Numbered from the stretch's first letter, positions 16,839 through 25,833 are shown. The stretch is 64,000 nt of DNA from Microbacterium arborescens (GCA_003339645.1 QNUV01000021.1:1240001-1304000); one strand, 5' to 3'. The notes: generated from the letters alone by a model not told the origin. Numbers and translations: made by a program.

Positions 16839-17564
16839 TCAGAACGCGGCGGCGAAGGCGGCGAGGAAGCGGCTCGGCTCGGTCACGGGCGCCGCGAGTA
16901 CTCGGGCCGCGACGCGGTCGTAGTCTGCCGCGTCGAAGTAGCCGTCGTTGCGGTACACCGTCATGCGCTCGGTGAAGTCTCGCGGTGTCGGCTCGGGGTG
17001 GAACTGCGTGGCGTACAGGCGGTCACCCACCCGGTAGGCCTGCACCGGGCAGTCGTCGTTCGTGGCGAGCAGGACGGCTCCGGCGGGCAGTGTCTCGGTG
17101 CCCTCCTTGTGCGCGGTGAGCGCGGTGAAGGTCGGGCTGAGGGAACCGAGCAGGGGGTCGGCGCGGCCGGCATCCGTCAGGGTCACGTTCGTCGGTCCGG
17201 TGTCCTCGGGGTAGACGCGTGAGATCGTGCCGCCGAGGTGGGTCGTGGCCACGCCGATGCCGAAGCAGGTGAACACCGCCGCCGTCCGCCCGGATGCCGC
17301 CGCCTCGGCGATGCGCGCGAGGTCGGCCTCCAGTCGCAGCTGTCCCTCCGGCTTCGCCGCCGGATCGTCGGTGGCGTTGAACGGACTGCCGCCGACGACG
17401 AAACCGCGCCAGCGGTCGAACGCGTCGTCGGGCAGCGGATCGCGCGTCAGGTCGACGCGCTCGAGCCCGGATTCATCGAGGCCCATGGCGGTGCGGAACG
17501 ACGCGTACTCCGCCTCCGCGGCCTCCTGCTGCGGGCGCACGCAGACGTAAACGAGCGGGGCCAT
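16839..17564 (-). CDS. class I glutamine amidotransferase-like protein
   Basis: A 241-residue GATase1-fold enzyme. Catalytic nucleophile Cys100 lies in FTCFGIG; His189 and Glu191 lie in QFHPEP. GSPFNATDD is the usual region near the active site. Stand-alone proteins of this type are related to GuaA-like amidotransferases but lack a synthetase domain, so the amide acceptor is unknown. The start at 17564 is supported by a TAGACT -10 box 6 bases upstream and no Shine-Dalgarno. It is transcribed away from the small hypothetical gene at 17640, with 75 bases between the starts. Confidence 0.85.
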   Translation of the reverse strand: MAPLVYVCVRPQQEAAEAEYASFRTAMGLDESGLERVDLTRDPLPDDAFDRWRGFVVGGSPFNATDDPAAKPEGQLRLEADLARIAEAAASGRTAAVFTCFGIGVATTHLGGTISRVYPEDTGPTNVTLTDAGRADPLLGSLSPTFTALTAHKEGTETLPAGAVLLATNDDCPVQAYRVGDRLYATQFHPEPTPRDFTERMTVYRNDGYFDAADYDRVAARVLAAPVTEPSRFLAAFAAAF

Positions 17565-17570
17565 GCCGAA

Positions 17571-17576
17571 AGTCTA
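17571..17576 (-). promoter_or_regulatory. leaderless -10 box for the amidotransferase gene
   Basis: TAGACT on the minus strand, 6 bases before the ATG at 17564. Confidence 0.55.
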
Positions 17577-17627
17577 TGGTCCGCACCGAACCCGGCCGGT
17601 GGGGATGACCTTCCGTGACGGGCGGGG

Positions 17628-17633
17628 GACAAT
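17628..17633 (+). promoter_or_regulatory. leaderless -10 box for the gene at 17640
   Basis: GACAAT, 6 bases before the ATG at 17640. Confidence 0.5.
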
Positions 17634-17639
17634 GGCCCG

Positions 17640-17939
17640 ATGACCGTCCGCGTGATCATCACCGACCCCGCCGAGCTCCTCGCGACGCTCGACCGGCTGG
17701 ACGCCGTCGCCGCACCCCGGGGCTGGCGGGTGCGCTGGCCGGCCGACGCGGCGGGGGTCGAGGCGCGGGCGCGGGACGCTCGCGCGGCCATGCGGCTGCC
17801 GGCTCCGGTCGTGGTCGATCTCGAGACGGATCCGGATGCCGCCGCAGCGGACGATCCGATCGACGCGGCCGCCCTGCTGGCGCGCACGCCCGTGCGCGGA
17901 GCGATCCCGGACGGAGCGCGGCGGCTGCACGGGGCGTGA
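17640..17939 (+). CDS. small hypothetical protein
   Basis: A 99-residue protein, soluble, starting MTVRVIITDPAELLATLDRL. It reads as a small alpha/beta domain with an Asp-rich loop (LETDPDAAAADDPIDAA). No motif is recognised. Support comes from the GACAAT -10 box 6 bases upstream and its fit between a divergent neighbour (17564) and a convergent one (stop 17996). It may be specific to related actinobacteria. Confidence 0.6.
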   Translation: MTVRVIITDPAELLATLDRLDAVAAPRGWRVRWPADAAGVEARARDARAAMRLPAPVVVDLETDPDAAAADDPIDAAALLARTPVRGAIPDGARRLHGA

Positions 17940-17942
17940 TCC

Positions 17943-17989
17943 GCGGCGCTCATGGGGCGCGTGCCGGCGTGTCAGCGCGTGAGCGCCGC
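17943..17989. terminator. bidirectional hairpin between convergent genes
   Basis: GCGGCGCTCA and TGAGCGCCGC form a perfect 10-bp stem with a 27-base loop between stops at 17939 and 17996. Confidence 0.5.
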
Positions 17990-17995
17990 AGCGTA

Positions 17996-18757
17996 TCAGC
18001 GCGACGAGTTCGCGGTGCGGCCGCGGACGATGCCGATGAACGTCTCCACGAGCGGGGTCGTGGCCTCGGCCCGCCAGGCGAGCGCAACGGTCGAGGTGGG
18101 AGCGTCGACCACGGGTCGGTAGGTCGCGTCCTTGCGATGGTGCAGCCGCGCGAGCGACATGGGCACGAGCACGATCCCGACACCTGTCGCCGCCGTCGCG
18201 ACCGCATCCTCCGTCGTGGACAGCTGGGCGAAAGCCGGAGCGTCGGCGCCGGGCACCTCGAGGTCGAGGGCGTCGTCACCGGGGACCATCACGACCTCTC
18301 CCGTGAGATCGGCGAGGGTCAGCTCGTCGGCGGCGGTGAGCGCGGAATCGACGCTGCACACGGCGACGGTGGTCTCGTCGTAAAGCGGGATCACGCTCAG
18401 CCCGTCGCGGTCGATCGGCAGCCGCACGAGCGCCGCGTCGACGTCGCCGCCCGCGAGGGCCGCAGCCTGATCGGCGAATCCGACGGTGACGAGGTCGAGC
18501 GGGTTGCCCGGCATCCGCTGCTTCCACACGTCGATCCACTTGCCGGGCGTGGCACCGGGGGCGGCGCCAAGGCAGAAGGCGCCGAGCGCGCTGAGGTCCG
18601 GCGCAGCGGCATCCGTCTCGCGCCGGCTTCCCGAGGTGCGGTCGGTTCTGCGGGCGGCGGGCCGCTGTCCGGATGCCGCGGCGCCACGGCGCCCGGGGGC
18701 ACCGCCGCCTCGGCCGCCGCTACGCGCGGGGCGGCCCGAGGAACGTCCGGGTGTCAT
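17996..18757 (-). CDS. LysR-type substrate-binding domain protein lacking HTH
   Basis: A 253-residue protein. Residues 1-55 are a low-complexity basic tail (Arg/Gly/Ser/Ala: SGRPARSGGRGGGAPGRRG). The rest is a LysR effector-binding domain: LGAFCLGAAPG, then GDVDAALVRLPIDRDGLSVIPLYDETTVAVCS and a C-terminal VALAWRAEATTPLVETFI. No winged-helix DNA-binding domain is present and there is no room for one upstream. The ATG at 18757 is preferred over one nine codons earlier, because a TACGCT -10 box ends 6 bases before it. The Arg-rich tail might bind nucleic acid; otherwise it is a ligand-binding protein of unknown role. Confidence 0.8.
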   Translation of the reverse strand: MTPGRSSGRPARSGGRGGGAPGRRGAAASGQRPAARRTDRTSGSRRETDAAAPDLSALGAFCLGAAPGATPGKWIDVWKQRMPGNPLDLVTVGFADQAAALAGGDVDAALVRLPIDRDGLSVIPLYDETTVAVCSVDSALTAADELTLADLTGEVVMVPGDDALDLEVPGADAPAFAQLSTTEDAVATAATGVGIVLVPMSLARLHHRKDATYRPVVDAPTSTVALAWRAEATTPLVETFIGIVRGRTANSSR

Positions 18758-18763
18758 GCCTGA

Positions 18764-18769
18764 AGCGTA
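18764..18769 (-). promoter_or_regulatory. leaderless -10 box for the LysR-domain gene
   Basis: TACGCT on the minus strand, 6 bases before the ATG at 18757; this decides the start. Confidence 0.5.
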
Positions 18770-18783
18770 TCCCGGGGCAGACA

Positions 18784-18820
18784 CGATCGGCGGGCCCGCG
18801 CGCTGCGGGCCCGCCGATCG
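18784..18820 (-). terminator. strong hairpin terminator after the hexapeptide-repeat gene
   Basis: A perfect 16-bp stem (CGATCGGCGGGCCCGC and its complement) with a 5-base loop. It lies 30 bases beyond the stop at 18850 and before the next leftward promoter. Confidence 0.75.
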
Positions 18821-18849
18821 TCGACGCTGCGGCGGCTACCGCTGGCGGG

Positions 18850-19257
18850 TCACGCGGCCAGACGGAGCCCGCGCTGGTCGGTAGCCACGTGCTCGCCGTC
18901 GGCGATGTTCTCGTCGTCGCCGATGAGAGAGCCGCCCGCCACGTGTGCGTGCGCGCCGATGAACGCGCGGATGCCGATCTTCGCCCGCGGACCGATGGCG
19001 GCGCCGGAGCCGACGTGCGCGTGCGGCGCGATCTCGACGTTCGGGCCGATGACGGCCTCGCGCTCGATCCACACGCCGCGGCCGATGTGAACGCCCGCCG
19101 CGACCTGGACTCCGGGTTCGACGTAGGCGCCTGCTTCGACCAGTGCGGTCGGGTGCACCTTGGCCCCGTTCGCGATCAAGCCCCGACCGTTCGCGTGCTT
19201 GCGATAACGCAGCGTCTCTCCGCGGTCGTTCTCGATGTCGATGTAGTTCTTGCCCAC
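18850..19257 (-). CDS. left-handed beta-helix (hexapeptide repeat) protein
   Basis: A 135-residue protein. Residues 28-120 are about ten turns of the hexapeptide pattern with I/V/A-G-x-x-V spacing: KVHPTALVEAGAYVEPGVQV, HIGRGVWIEREAVIGPNVEI, HVGSGAAIGPRAKIGIRAFI. This fold occurs in acyltransferases and gamma-class carbonic anhydrases, but there is no acceptor-binding C-terminal helix. His residues at the turns (HPT, HIG, HAHVG, HAHV) could bind metal. GTG start with GGAGGGG upstream. A strong terminator follows. The upstream 232 bases (19258-19489) hold no gene that I can support. The substrate is unknown. Confidence 0.75.
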   Translation of the reverse strand: MGKNYIDIENDRGETLRYRKHANGRGLIANGAKVHPTALVEAGAYVEPGVQVAAGVHIGRGVWIEREAVIGPNVEIAPHAHVGSGAAIGPRAKIGIRAFIGAHAHVAGGSLIGDDENIADGEHVATDQRGLRLAA

Positions 19258-19477
19258 GATCCCCTCCGACAGTTCCGGGTCCGGTACTGAGTACTGGAAA
19301 CAACCCCGCGACCCGCGTTTTCATTCCCACGAATCATTCGGAGCGGCAGGTCGACCGGTTTGCTGGAACAAGCGTGCGATGCGCAGCCGCTGAGGTCGAA
19401 GGGGTGTGCGAGCTGACCTTCGCGCGATAACATGCCCGGCTCGCGCCGCGGTGACCCCCGCGGGCGCCGCCGTTTGC

Positions 19478-19483
19478 GAGGAT
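19478..19483 (+). promoter_or_regulatory. leaderless -10 box for the YitT-family gene
   Basis: GAGGAT (A2 and T6 conserved), 6 bases before the GTG at 19490. Confidence 0.4.
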
Positions 19484-19489
19484 GGGCGG

Positions 19490-20137
19490 GTGGAGCCTTC
19501 TCGTGCACCGTCGACAGGACCGTCGCTCGTCTTCGAGGCCGCGCTGACGCGCCACACCCGCGCGGAGGACCTGCTCGGGATCGTGACCGGCACGTTCGTG
19601 GCATCCCTTGGGCTGTACCTCCTGCAGTCGTCCGGCTCGGTCACCGGCGGCACCGCCGGCCTCGCGCTGCTCCTTGGCTACGCGACCGGATGGTCGTTCC
19701 CGGTGCTGTTCGCTGTCGTGAACGCGCCGTTCGCGGCGCTGGCCCTGTGGAAGAAGGGTGTGTCGTTCACGATCCGCACTTTCGTCTCGATCGGCCTGGT
19801 CTCGGCGTTCACCTTTGTGCACCAGCACCTGCTCGAGTTCGCCAGCATCGAACCGATCTACGGCACGCTCGGCGGCAATCTGCTCGCCGGCGTCGGGCTG
19901 CTGATCCTGTTCCGGCACCGTTCGAGCCTCGGCGGAGTGAACATCATCGCCCTCGTGCTGCAGGAGCGAATGGGCTTCAGCGCCGGATGGACCCAGATGA
20001 TCTTCGACGTCGTGATCATCGCGTCCGCGTTGCTGGTGCTGCCGTGGCCCGCCGTGCTGCTGAGTGCCGCCGGCGCGGTCGTGCTGAGCGTCGTGCTCGT
20101 GCTGAACCACCGCCCCGGTCGGTACATCGGCCGCTGA
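19490..20137 (+). CDS. YitT family (DUF161) membrane protein
   Basis: A 215-residue protein with five or six membrane helices. Family features are LGLYLLQSSGSVTGGTAGLALLLGYATG (45-72), a Gly-rich loop after the first helix, and RHRSSLGGVNIIALVLQERMGFSAGW near the fourth helix. YitT/DUF161 proteins are integral membrane proteins of unknown substrate; members without the cytoplasmic DUF2179 domain are common. Here the C-terminus ends right after the last helix (HRPGRYIGR). GTG start. It converges on nei with 40 bases between, which contain a short TCAGGTCTGG direct repeat. Confidence 0.85.
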   Translation: MEPSRAPSTGPSLVFEAALTRHTRAEDLLGIVTGTFVASLGLYLLQSSGSVTGGTAGLALLLGYATGWSFPVLFAVVNAPFAALALWKKGVSFTIRTFVSIGLVSAFTFVHQHLLEFASIEPIYGTLGGNLLAGVGLLILFRHRSSLGGVNIIALVLQERMGFSAGWTQMIFDVVIIASALLVLPWPAVLLSAAGAVVLSVVLVLNHRPGRYIGR

Positions 20138-20177
20138 GCGCTCTCTCGCTCGGCGTGCGCTCAGGTCTGGCCGCGCG

Positions 20178-20951
20178 TCAGGTCTGGCAGCGCGGGCACC
20201 AGAAGATGTTGCGCTCGCTCGTAGGCAGCGCTCCGATCTCGCCGGCACGGATCAGCGTCCCGCACCGGCGGCACGGCTTGTTCTCGCGGCCGTAGACCCA
20301 CATCCGCTGGCCGGGCCGGTCGTTGCCGGTGAAGGTGCGCGCCGCGCGATCGCGATTGGCGTGGATCATCCGGTACCCGGTCTCGAGCACGGCGGTCGCG
20401 TCGATCTGGGTGGCAGGGGTCGTGGGCAGGATGCCGCGCACGAAGAGAAGCTCGTTCGCGTAGACGTTTCCGAAGCCGGCGACGTTCCGCTGGTCGAGCA
20501 GGGCGACGTGGGCGGCGCGTTCATCCGTGCCCACGCGCCGCGCCGCTTCGGCCAGGTCCCAGTCGGGGCCGAGCAGGTCGGGCCCGAGGTGGCCGACGAG
20601 TCGGTCCTCCTCGGCGGTCGGGAGGACCTCGACCATCGCGAGCTCGAAGCCGACGGCATCCCGGTCGCGCGTTCCGACGATCGCGCGTGCCTGGAAGGCG
20701 GGCGCCCGCCAGCGCTCACCGTGCCGGTAGACGTGCCAGCGGCCCTCCATCTTCAGGTGCGAGTGCAAGCTGAATGCGCCCATGCGCAGCAGCAGGTGCT
20801 TGCCGCGGGCGATGGACGACGAGACGGTCTCGCCGCGCAGGTCGGCTGTCGCACTGCCGGGAACACGGACGTCGAAGCGCGTGACCTCCTGACCGACGAG
20901 CGCCTCACCCAGCTTCCGCGCCGCCCGGAAGACGGTGTCACCCTCAGGCAC
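20178..20951 (-). CDS. nei: Fpg/Nei family DNA glycosylase (Nei2 type)
   Basis: A 257-residue bifunctional DNA glycosylase/AP lyase for oxidised pyrimidines. The N-terminus is PEGDTVFRAARKL, with catalytic Pro2 and Glu3. ARGKHLLLRM carries the conserved Lys. The helix-two-turn-helix region NVAGFGNVYANELLFVRGILPTT is present. The C-terminal zinc finger has CRRC and CPRC (about 227-255). Ser/Leu replaces the usual MutM signature, favouring Nei over MutM. Its start lies 8 bases inside the end of lhr, so the two are co-translated; the lhr-nei2 pair is also adjacent in mycobacteria. It repairs oxidised bases in the nucleoid. Confidence 0.9.
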   Translation of the reverse strand: MPEGDTVFRAARKLGEALVGQEVTRFDVRVPGSATADLRGETVSSSIARGKHLLLRMGAFSLHSHLKMEGRWHVYRHGERWRAPAFQARAIVGTRDRDAVGFELAMVEVLPTAEEDRLVGHLGPDLLGPDWDLAEAARRVGTDERAAHVALLDQRNVAGFGNVYANELLFVRGILPTTPATQIDATAVLETGYRMIHANRDRAARTFTGNDRPGQRMWVYGRENKPCRRCGTLIRAGEIGALPTSERNIFWCPRCQT

Positions 20952-23900
20952 GCTCGCCGCTTCCCGACATCGCCGCCCGTGAGCCCGCGGTCAGCCGGCG
21001 CAGTGTGAGGCCGCGCGACGACTCGACGAAACCGCCCGCACGCAGCGCCCGCCCGGTCGGGGTGTTGTAGACGAACTCGCCGTTGACCTGCTCGACGGTG
21101 AGTGTGTCGAGGCGCCGTGCCTGAGCCGTTCTCACGAGATCGGCTGCGGCCGCGGTCAGCACCTCCTCGTCGTCGGTGAAGGCGAGCGCCGAACGCCCGC
21201 CGCGCTCGAGATAGAGCACGAGCGCACCGTCGACGAGCACCACGACGCCGCCGGCCTTCCGGCCCGGTCGATGCGAGACGCCCTCGAGCGCCGGCCAGCC
21301 GAGGGCTGCACCGTAGGGATTCGCCGGGTCGGTCGCGGCCAGTGTGACCGCGCGCCGCGGCGGCGGATCGGGGAGCGCTGCGAACTCACGCAGGCGGTCG
21401 ACGGTGACGGATGCCGCGAACTGCGCGGCGCCGAGGGTCTCGATGACATAGCCGCGGCGGCAGTGGCCCGCCTCTTCGAAGCCCGCGAGAACGCGATAGA
21501 CCTGCGCGAAACCGCCGGGAACACCCTCGGACTGCACGCTGCCCCGGGTGACGACGCCGTAGCGGTCGAGCAGGAGCCCCGCCGATGCCGTGACGCGGAG
21601 CGATGGATCGGGCTCGACGGCGGGCAGGAGCGACCACCGCCCGCCGAGCGTCGACGGGCGCGGCGCCGCCGGCGTCGTGGGGCGCGCCAGAGGTGTGCCG
21701 CGGTACAGGCGGGACCGCGGTGTGCGGCGGGCGCTGCGGTGAGCCTGCGATCCGCCCGAGAGGAGGGAGCGCACCGGCGTGAACGTGTCGTTGGTCAGCC
21801 GGCCCGCCCACGCGAGACGCCAGAGCGCGTCGAGCACGCTCTGCTCGTTGGGGGCGCCGATCGCGGCGACGAGCTGCCCCGCGAACCAGCCGCCGCCGAC
21901 GGCGAGAGCCTCGAGGATACGGACGTCGAGATCGCCTGCGGTCGACGACTCGTCGGCCTCAGAGTCGGCGTCGGCCAGCGCGAGCGTGAGGGGAGCCATG
22001 TCGGCAGGATGGAGCGCGATCCAGCCGTCGCGCCCGGGCAGAGTGCCGTGCCCGGACCACACGACCTCGCCGGTGGCCGTGAGCTCGTCGAGCATTCCCG
22101 GCGCGTAGTCACGCACCCGCGAGGGAAGGATGAGCGACTCCCACGCGCTCGCGGGAATCGGGACACCGGCGAGCTGCTCGATCACGGCGGCGACGCCGTC
22201 GACGCCCTCCAGCGGCCGGGTGACGTGCTGCCACACGGGCAGGAACCGCGCGAACGCCTCGGGCGACACCGGCTCGACGCTGCCCCGGATCGCCGCGAGC
22301 GACCGCATCCGCAGCCGGCGCAGCACCTCGGAGTCGCACCATTCGAGGTCGTCGGCCTCGCTGCCGGAGGTCTCGGGCAGGAAGTAGCCGCTCGCGATGC
22401 GCCCCTGCGACTCGAGCCGCTGCAGCGTCTGACGCGCCACGGCGGTGCCGATGCCGAGCCGCGTCGCGACATCCGCGGTGCGGAACGGCCCATGCGTTCG
22501 TGCATGGCGTGCGACGAGATCGGCGAGGGGGTCGACGACCGGCTCGAGGAAGGCGGTGGGGATTCCCACGGGGAGCGCCGCGCCCAGCGCGTCGCGCAGG
22601 CGTCCGGCATCCTCGATCGCCGCCGTCCGCTGCACGCCTGCGATCGTGACCGGGATCGCGCGGCGGGCGGTCACGAGCTGTTGCAGCAGGTCGGCGGCCT
22701 CGGCGACGCGGTGCGCGGGAGGGGAGCCCCCGTCCGCAGGAGCGGGCGCGGCGTGCGCGTTTTCCGCTGTGCCGGACTCCTCCGCTGTGCCGGTGCCGGC
22801 GGACTCTTCGAGGCGTGCTGCGACCTCGTCGGCGGCGAGCGGGCCCAGCATGCGGAGCAGATCGGCGACGCCCTCGACCCCGCGCGCGCGTCTGTCGGGG
22901 GCCAGACGCTGCGCCTCGCGCTCGAACTGGGCGATGACCTCGGGGTCGAGCAGCTCGCGCATCTCGACCTTGCCGAGGAGCTCCGAAAGCAGCGCGGGAT
23001 CGACGGACAGAGCCGCGGCGCGGCGTTCGGCGAGCGGCGAATCGCCCTCGTACATGAACGCGCCGACGTAGCCGAAGAGCAGATCGCGAGCGTACGGCGA
23101 CGGCTGCGACGTGGTCGTCTCGACGAGACGGATGCGGCGGTCGGCGATGCTGCGCGTGATGCGGAGGAGTGCCGGCAGGTCGTAGACGTCCTGCAGCACT
23201 TCGCGGAGCGTCTCGAGGATGATCGGGAACGACGGATGCCGCCGCGCGACCTCGAGCAGCTGCGCCGACCGCTGCCGCTGCTGCCACAGCGGCGCGCGCT
23301 TGTTCGGGTTCAGTCTCGGCAGCAGCAGGGCGCGGGCCGCGCACTCCCGGAAGCGCGAGGCGAACAGCGCGGAGCCGCCGACCTCGTCGGTGACGATCTG
23401 TTCGAGTTCGTCGGCGTCGAAGACGAAGAGGTCGGCGCCGGGCGGTTCGGCAGCCGCGTCGGGGACGCGCGCGATGATGCCGTCATCGCTCGCGACGGCC
23501 GCGCCTTCGACCCCGAGACGCTCGCGGATGCGTGCGTTGACGGCCAGCGCCCACGGAGCGTGCACGTGCATGCCATACGGGGAATGCAGGATGACGCGCC
23601 AGTCGCCGACCTCGTCGCGGGAGCGCTCGACGGTCAGCGTTCGGTCGGTGGGCAGGCTGCCGGTGGCCTCGCGCTGCTCGGCGAGGTGAGCCAGGAGGTT
23701 CTCGATCGCATAGTCGTCGAGCCCCGATTCGCGCAGCCGCTCGGACGCCTTCTCGGGGCCGGCTGCCGACACCTCGCGGCTGAACTTTCCCAGCGCCTCG
23801 CCGAGCTCGGCCGGGCGCCCCAGGCCGTCGCCGTGCCAGAAGGGGAGCTTGCCCGGTTGGCCGAACGCGGGCACGACGTTGACCCGGTCATGCGTGATCT

Positions 23901-25827
23901 CGACGATGCGCCAGCTGGTCGTACCGAGAGTGAACACGTCGTTGACGCGCGACTCGTAGACCATCTCCTCGTCGAGCTCGCCGACGCGCGCGTTGCGGCT
24001 TTCGCCGGCGACGAAGACCCCGAACAGGCCGCGGTCGGGGATCGTGCCACCGCTCGTGACAGCGATGCGCTGCGCGCCGGGGCGCCCCGTGAGCGTGCCC
24101 TGATCGCGGTCCCACACCAGCCGCGGGCGCAGCTCGGCGAACTCGTCGGAGGGGAAGCGGCCCGCGAGCAGATCGAGCGTCGCTTCGTACGCCGAGCGGG
24201 GGAGCGTGCGGAAGGGCGCGCTGCGCCGAACCGTCTCGAACCAGGCCTCGACCTCGATCGTGCCGGTCGCGCACGCGGCGATCGTCTGCTGAGCGAGGAT
24301 GTCGAGGGGGTTCTGCGGAACCGCGATCGCCTCGATCTTGCCCGCCAGCATCCGCTCGGTGACGACGGCGGTATGCAGCACGTCGCCGCGGTGCTTGGGG
24401 AACAGCGCCGCGCGGCTGACCTCGCCGACCTGGTGGCCGGCGCGTCCGACGCGCTGGAGTCCGGATGCCGCCGACGGCGGCGCCTCGACCTGGATGACGA
24501 GGTCGACCGCGCCCATGTCGATGCCGAGCTCGAGGCTCGAGGTCGCGACGACGCAGCGGAGCACGCCCGACTTGAGCTCGTCCTCGACCTGAGCGCGCTG
24601 CTCCTTCGACACCGAGCCGTGGTGCGCCTTCGCGAGCACCGGCTCGGCGCCGGCGGAGGCGCCGGCCTGCGCCCCCCCGTTCGCCCCTCCGGACGCCGCT
24701 TTCGCGCCGCCCGGAGCCTCCGCTCCGTGGGCCCACATGCCCGCGGGGACGGCGGGCTCGGGAAGGTCGCCCCCAAGACGCTCGGTGTAGATCTCGTTCA
24801 GGCGTCCGGTCAGGCGCTCGGCGAGGCGACGCGAGTTCGAGAACACGATCGTCGAGCGGTGCTGCAGGATGCGGTCGACGATCGCCTCCTCGACGTGAGG
24901 CCAGACCGAGCCGGTGACCTCCGTCGCCTGCGGCGCGCGGTACCAGGCCCCGTCGCCATCGTCGTCTTCGCCGTCGTCGTCCCCGTCGTCGCGGCCGCCC
25001 GGAGCGCTGGCGGCAGCCGCATCCTCGGCGCCGGGCGGGGCCGGGGGATGCAGCATGTCGGGGATCGGCACGACGACATTGAGATCGAACGCCTTCGACG
25101 CCTTCGGGGCGACGATCTCGACCGGAGCGGCGCCGCCGAGGAAGCGCGCCACCTCGTCGATCGGACGCACGGTGGCCGAGAGGCCGATGCGCTGCGCCGG
25201 CTTCTCGAGCAGCGCATCGAGGCGTTCGAGGCTGACGGCAAGGTGCGCACCGCGCTTCGTGGCCGCCACCGCGTGCACCTCGTCGACGATGACGGTGTGG
25301 ACGCCGCGCAGCGTCTCGGATGCCTGCGACGTGAGCATCAGGTAGAGCGACTCGGGCGTCGTGATGAGGATGTCGGGTGGTCGGGCGACCAGGGCGCGCC
25401 GGTCGGCTGAGGAGGTGTCGCCCGATCTCACTCCGACCGTCACGTCGGGGACGGGCTGACCGAGGCGGCGCGCCGACTGTCCGATGCCGACGAGGGGCGA
25501 CCGCAGGTTGCGCTCGACGTCGACGCCCAGCGCCTTCAGCGGTGAGACGTACAGGACGCGGGTGTCGGCCGGTGCGGCATCCGCCTTTCTGCGCTTCGCC
25601 GGTTTGTCATCGACGGGGCCAGCCGCCACCTTGTCGCGGAAGATGCGGTCGATCGCCCACAGGAACGCCGAGAGCGTCTTGCCCGAGCCGGTCGGGGCGA
25701 CCACGAGGGCGTGCTTGCCGGCGGAGATGGCCTCCCACGCACCGGCCTGCGCCGACGTGGGCTGGGAGAACGCGCCACGGAACCAGTCCGCGGTGGGCGC
25801 GGAGAATCGGGCGAGCACATCGGCCAT
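20944..25827 (-). CDS. lhr: Lhr-type ATP-dependent DNA helicase
   Basis: A 1627-residue superfamily 2 helicase. Motif I is APTGSGKT (44-51). Motif II is DEVH (181-184). TTPESLYLML and the QRVGRAGHQVGEVSR motif VI region follow. The winged-helix core spans up to about residue 850. The large C-terminal region characteristic of full-length Lhr continues to the end (YNTPTGRALRAGGFVESSRG). An acidic low-complexity loop (DDGDDDGEDDDGDG, about 300) interrupts the first RecA region. Lhr translocates 3'-5' on single-stranded DNA and unwinds RNA:DNA hybrids. The start at 25827, rather than 18 codons earlier, follows a GAAGAT -10 box 6 bases upstream. It is coupled to nei. Confidence 0.93.
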   Translation of the reverse strand: MADVLARFSAPTADWFRGAFSQPTSAQAGAWEAISAGKHALVVAPTGSGKTLSAFLWAIDRIFRDKVAAGPVDDKPAKRRKADAAPADTRVLYVSPLKALGVDVERNLRSPLVGIGQSARRLGQPVPDVTVGVRSGDTSSADRRALVARPPDILITTPESLYLMLTSQASETLRGVHTVIVDEVHAVAATKRGAHLAVSLERLDALLEKPAQRIGLSATVRPIDEVARFLGGAAPVEIVAPKASKAFDLNVVVPIPDMLHPPAPPGAEDAAAASAPGGRDDGDDDGEDDDGDGAWYRAPQATEVTGSVWPHVEEAIVDRILQHRSTIVFSNSRRLAERLTGRLNEIYTERLGGDLPEPAVPAGMWAHGAEAPGGAKAASGGANGGAQAGASAGAEPVLAKAHHGSVSKEQRAQVEDELKSGVLRCVVATSSLELGIDMGAVDLVIQVEAPPSAASGLQRVGRAGHQVGEVSRAALFPKHRGDVLHTAVVTERMLAGKIEAIAVPQNPLDILAQQTIAACATGTIEVEAWFETVRRSAPFRTLPRSAYEATLDLLAGRFPSDEFAELRPRLVWDRDQGTLTGRPGAQRIAVTSGGTIPDRGLFGVFVAGESRNARVGELDEEMVYESRVNDVFTLGTTSWRIVEITHDRVNVVPAFGQPGKLPFWHGDGLGRPAELGEALGKFSREVSAAGPEKASERLRESGLDDYAIENLLAHLAEQREATGSLPTDRTLTVERSRDEVGDWRVILHSPYGMHVHAPWALAVNARIRERLGVEGAAVASDDGIIARVPDAAAEPPGADLFVFDADELEQIVTDEVGGSALFASRFRECAARALLLPRLNPNKRAPLWQQRQRSAQLLEVARRHPSFPIILETLREVLQDVYDLPALLRITRSIADRRIRLVETTTSQPSPYARDLLFGYVGAFMYEGDSPLAERRAAALSVDPALLSELLGKVEMRELLDPEVIAQFEREAQRLAPDRRARGVEGVADLLRMLGPLAADEVAARLEESAGTGTAEESGTAENAHAAPAPADGGSPPAHRVAEAADLLQQLVTARRAIPVTIAGVQRTAAIEDAGRLRDALGAALPVGIPTAFLEPVVDPLADLVARHARTHGPFRTADVATRLGIGTAVARQTLQRLESQGRIASGYFLPETSGSEADDLEWCDSEVLRRLRMRSLAAIRGSVEPVSPEAFARFLPVWQHVTRPLEGVDGVAAVIEQLAGVPIPASAWESLILPSRVRDYAPGMLDELTATGEVVWSGHGTLPGRDGWIALHPADMAPLTLALADADSEADESSTAGDLDVRILEALAVGGGWFAGQLVAAIGAPNEQSVLDALWRLAWAGRLTNDTFTPVRSLLSGGSQAHRSARRTPRSRLYRGTPLARPTTPAAPRPSTLGGRWSLLPAVEPDPSLRVTASAGLLLDRYGVVTRGSVQSEGVPGGFAQVYRVLAGFEEAGHCRRGYVIETLGAAQFAASVTVDRLREFAALPDPPPRRAVTLAATDPANPYGAALGWPALEGVSHRPGRKAGGVVVLVDGALVLYLERGGRSALAFTDDEEVLTAAAADLVRTAQARRLDTLTVEQVNGEFVYNTPTGRALRAGGFVESSRGLTLRRLTAGSRAAMSGSGERA

Positions 25828-25833
25828 GCCTTC

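Noticed and set aside
20160-20190. TCAGGTCTGG direct repeat as an insertion-site duplication
   Set aside because: The copies are too close together and there is nothing inserted between them.
24950-25000. Trinucleotide-like repeat in lhr as a mobile or phase-variable tract
   Set aside because: It encodes an acidic loop in frame; the units are irregular and not long enough to suggest slippage switching.
20944-25827. Very long open frames opposite lhr, rpoB, rpoC and the treY region
   Set aside because: They are antisense shadows of high-GC coding sequence; their translations are low-complexity Arg/Asp/Val-rich and lack start signals or domains.
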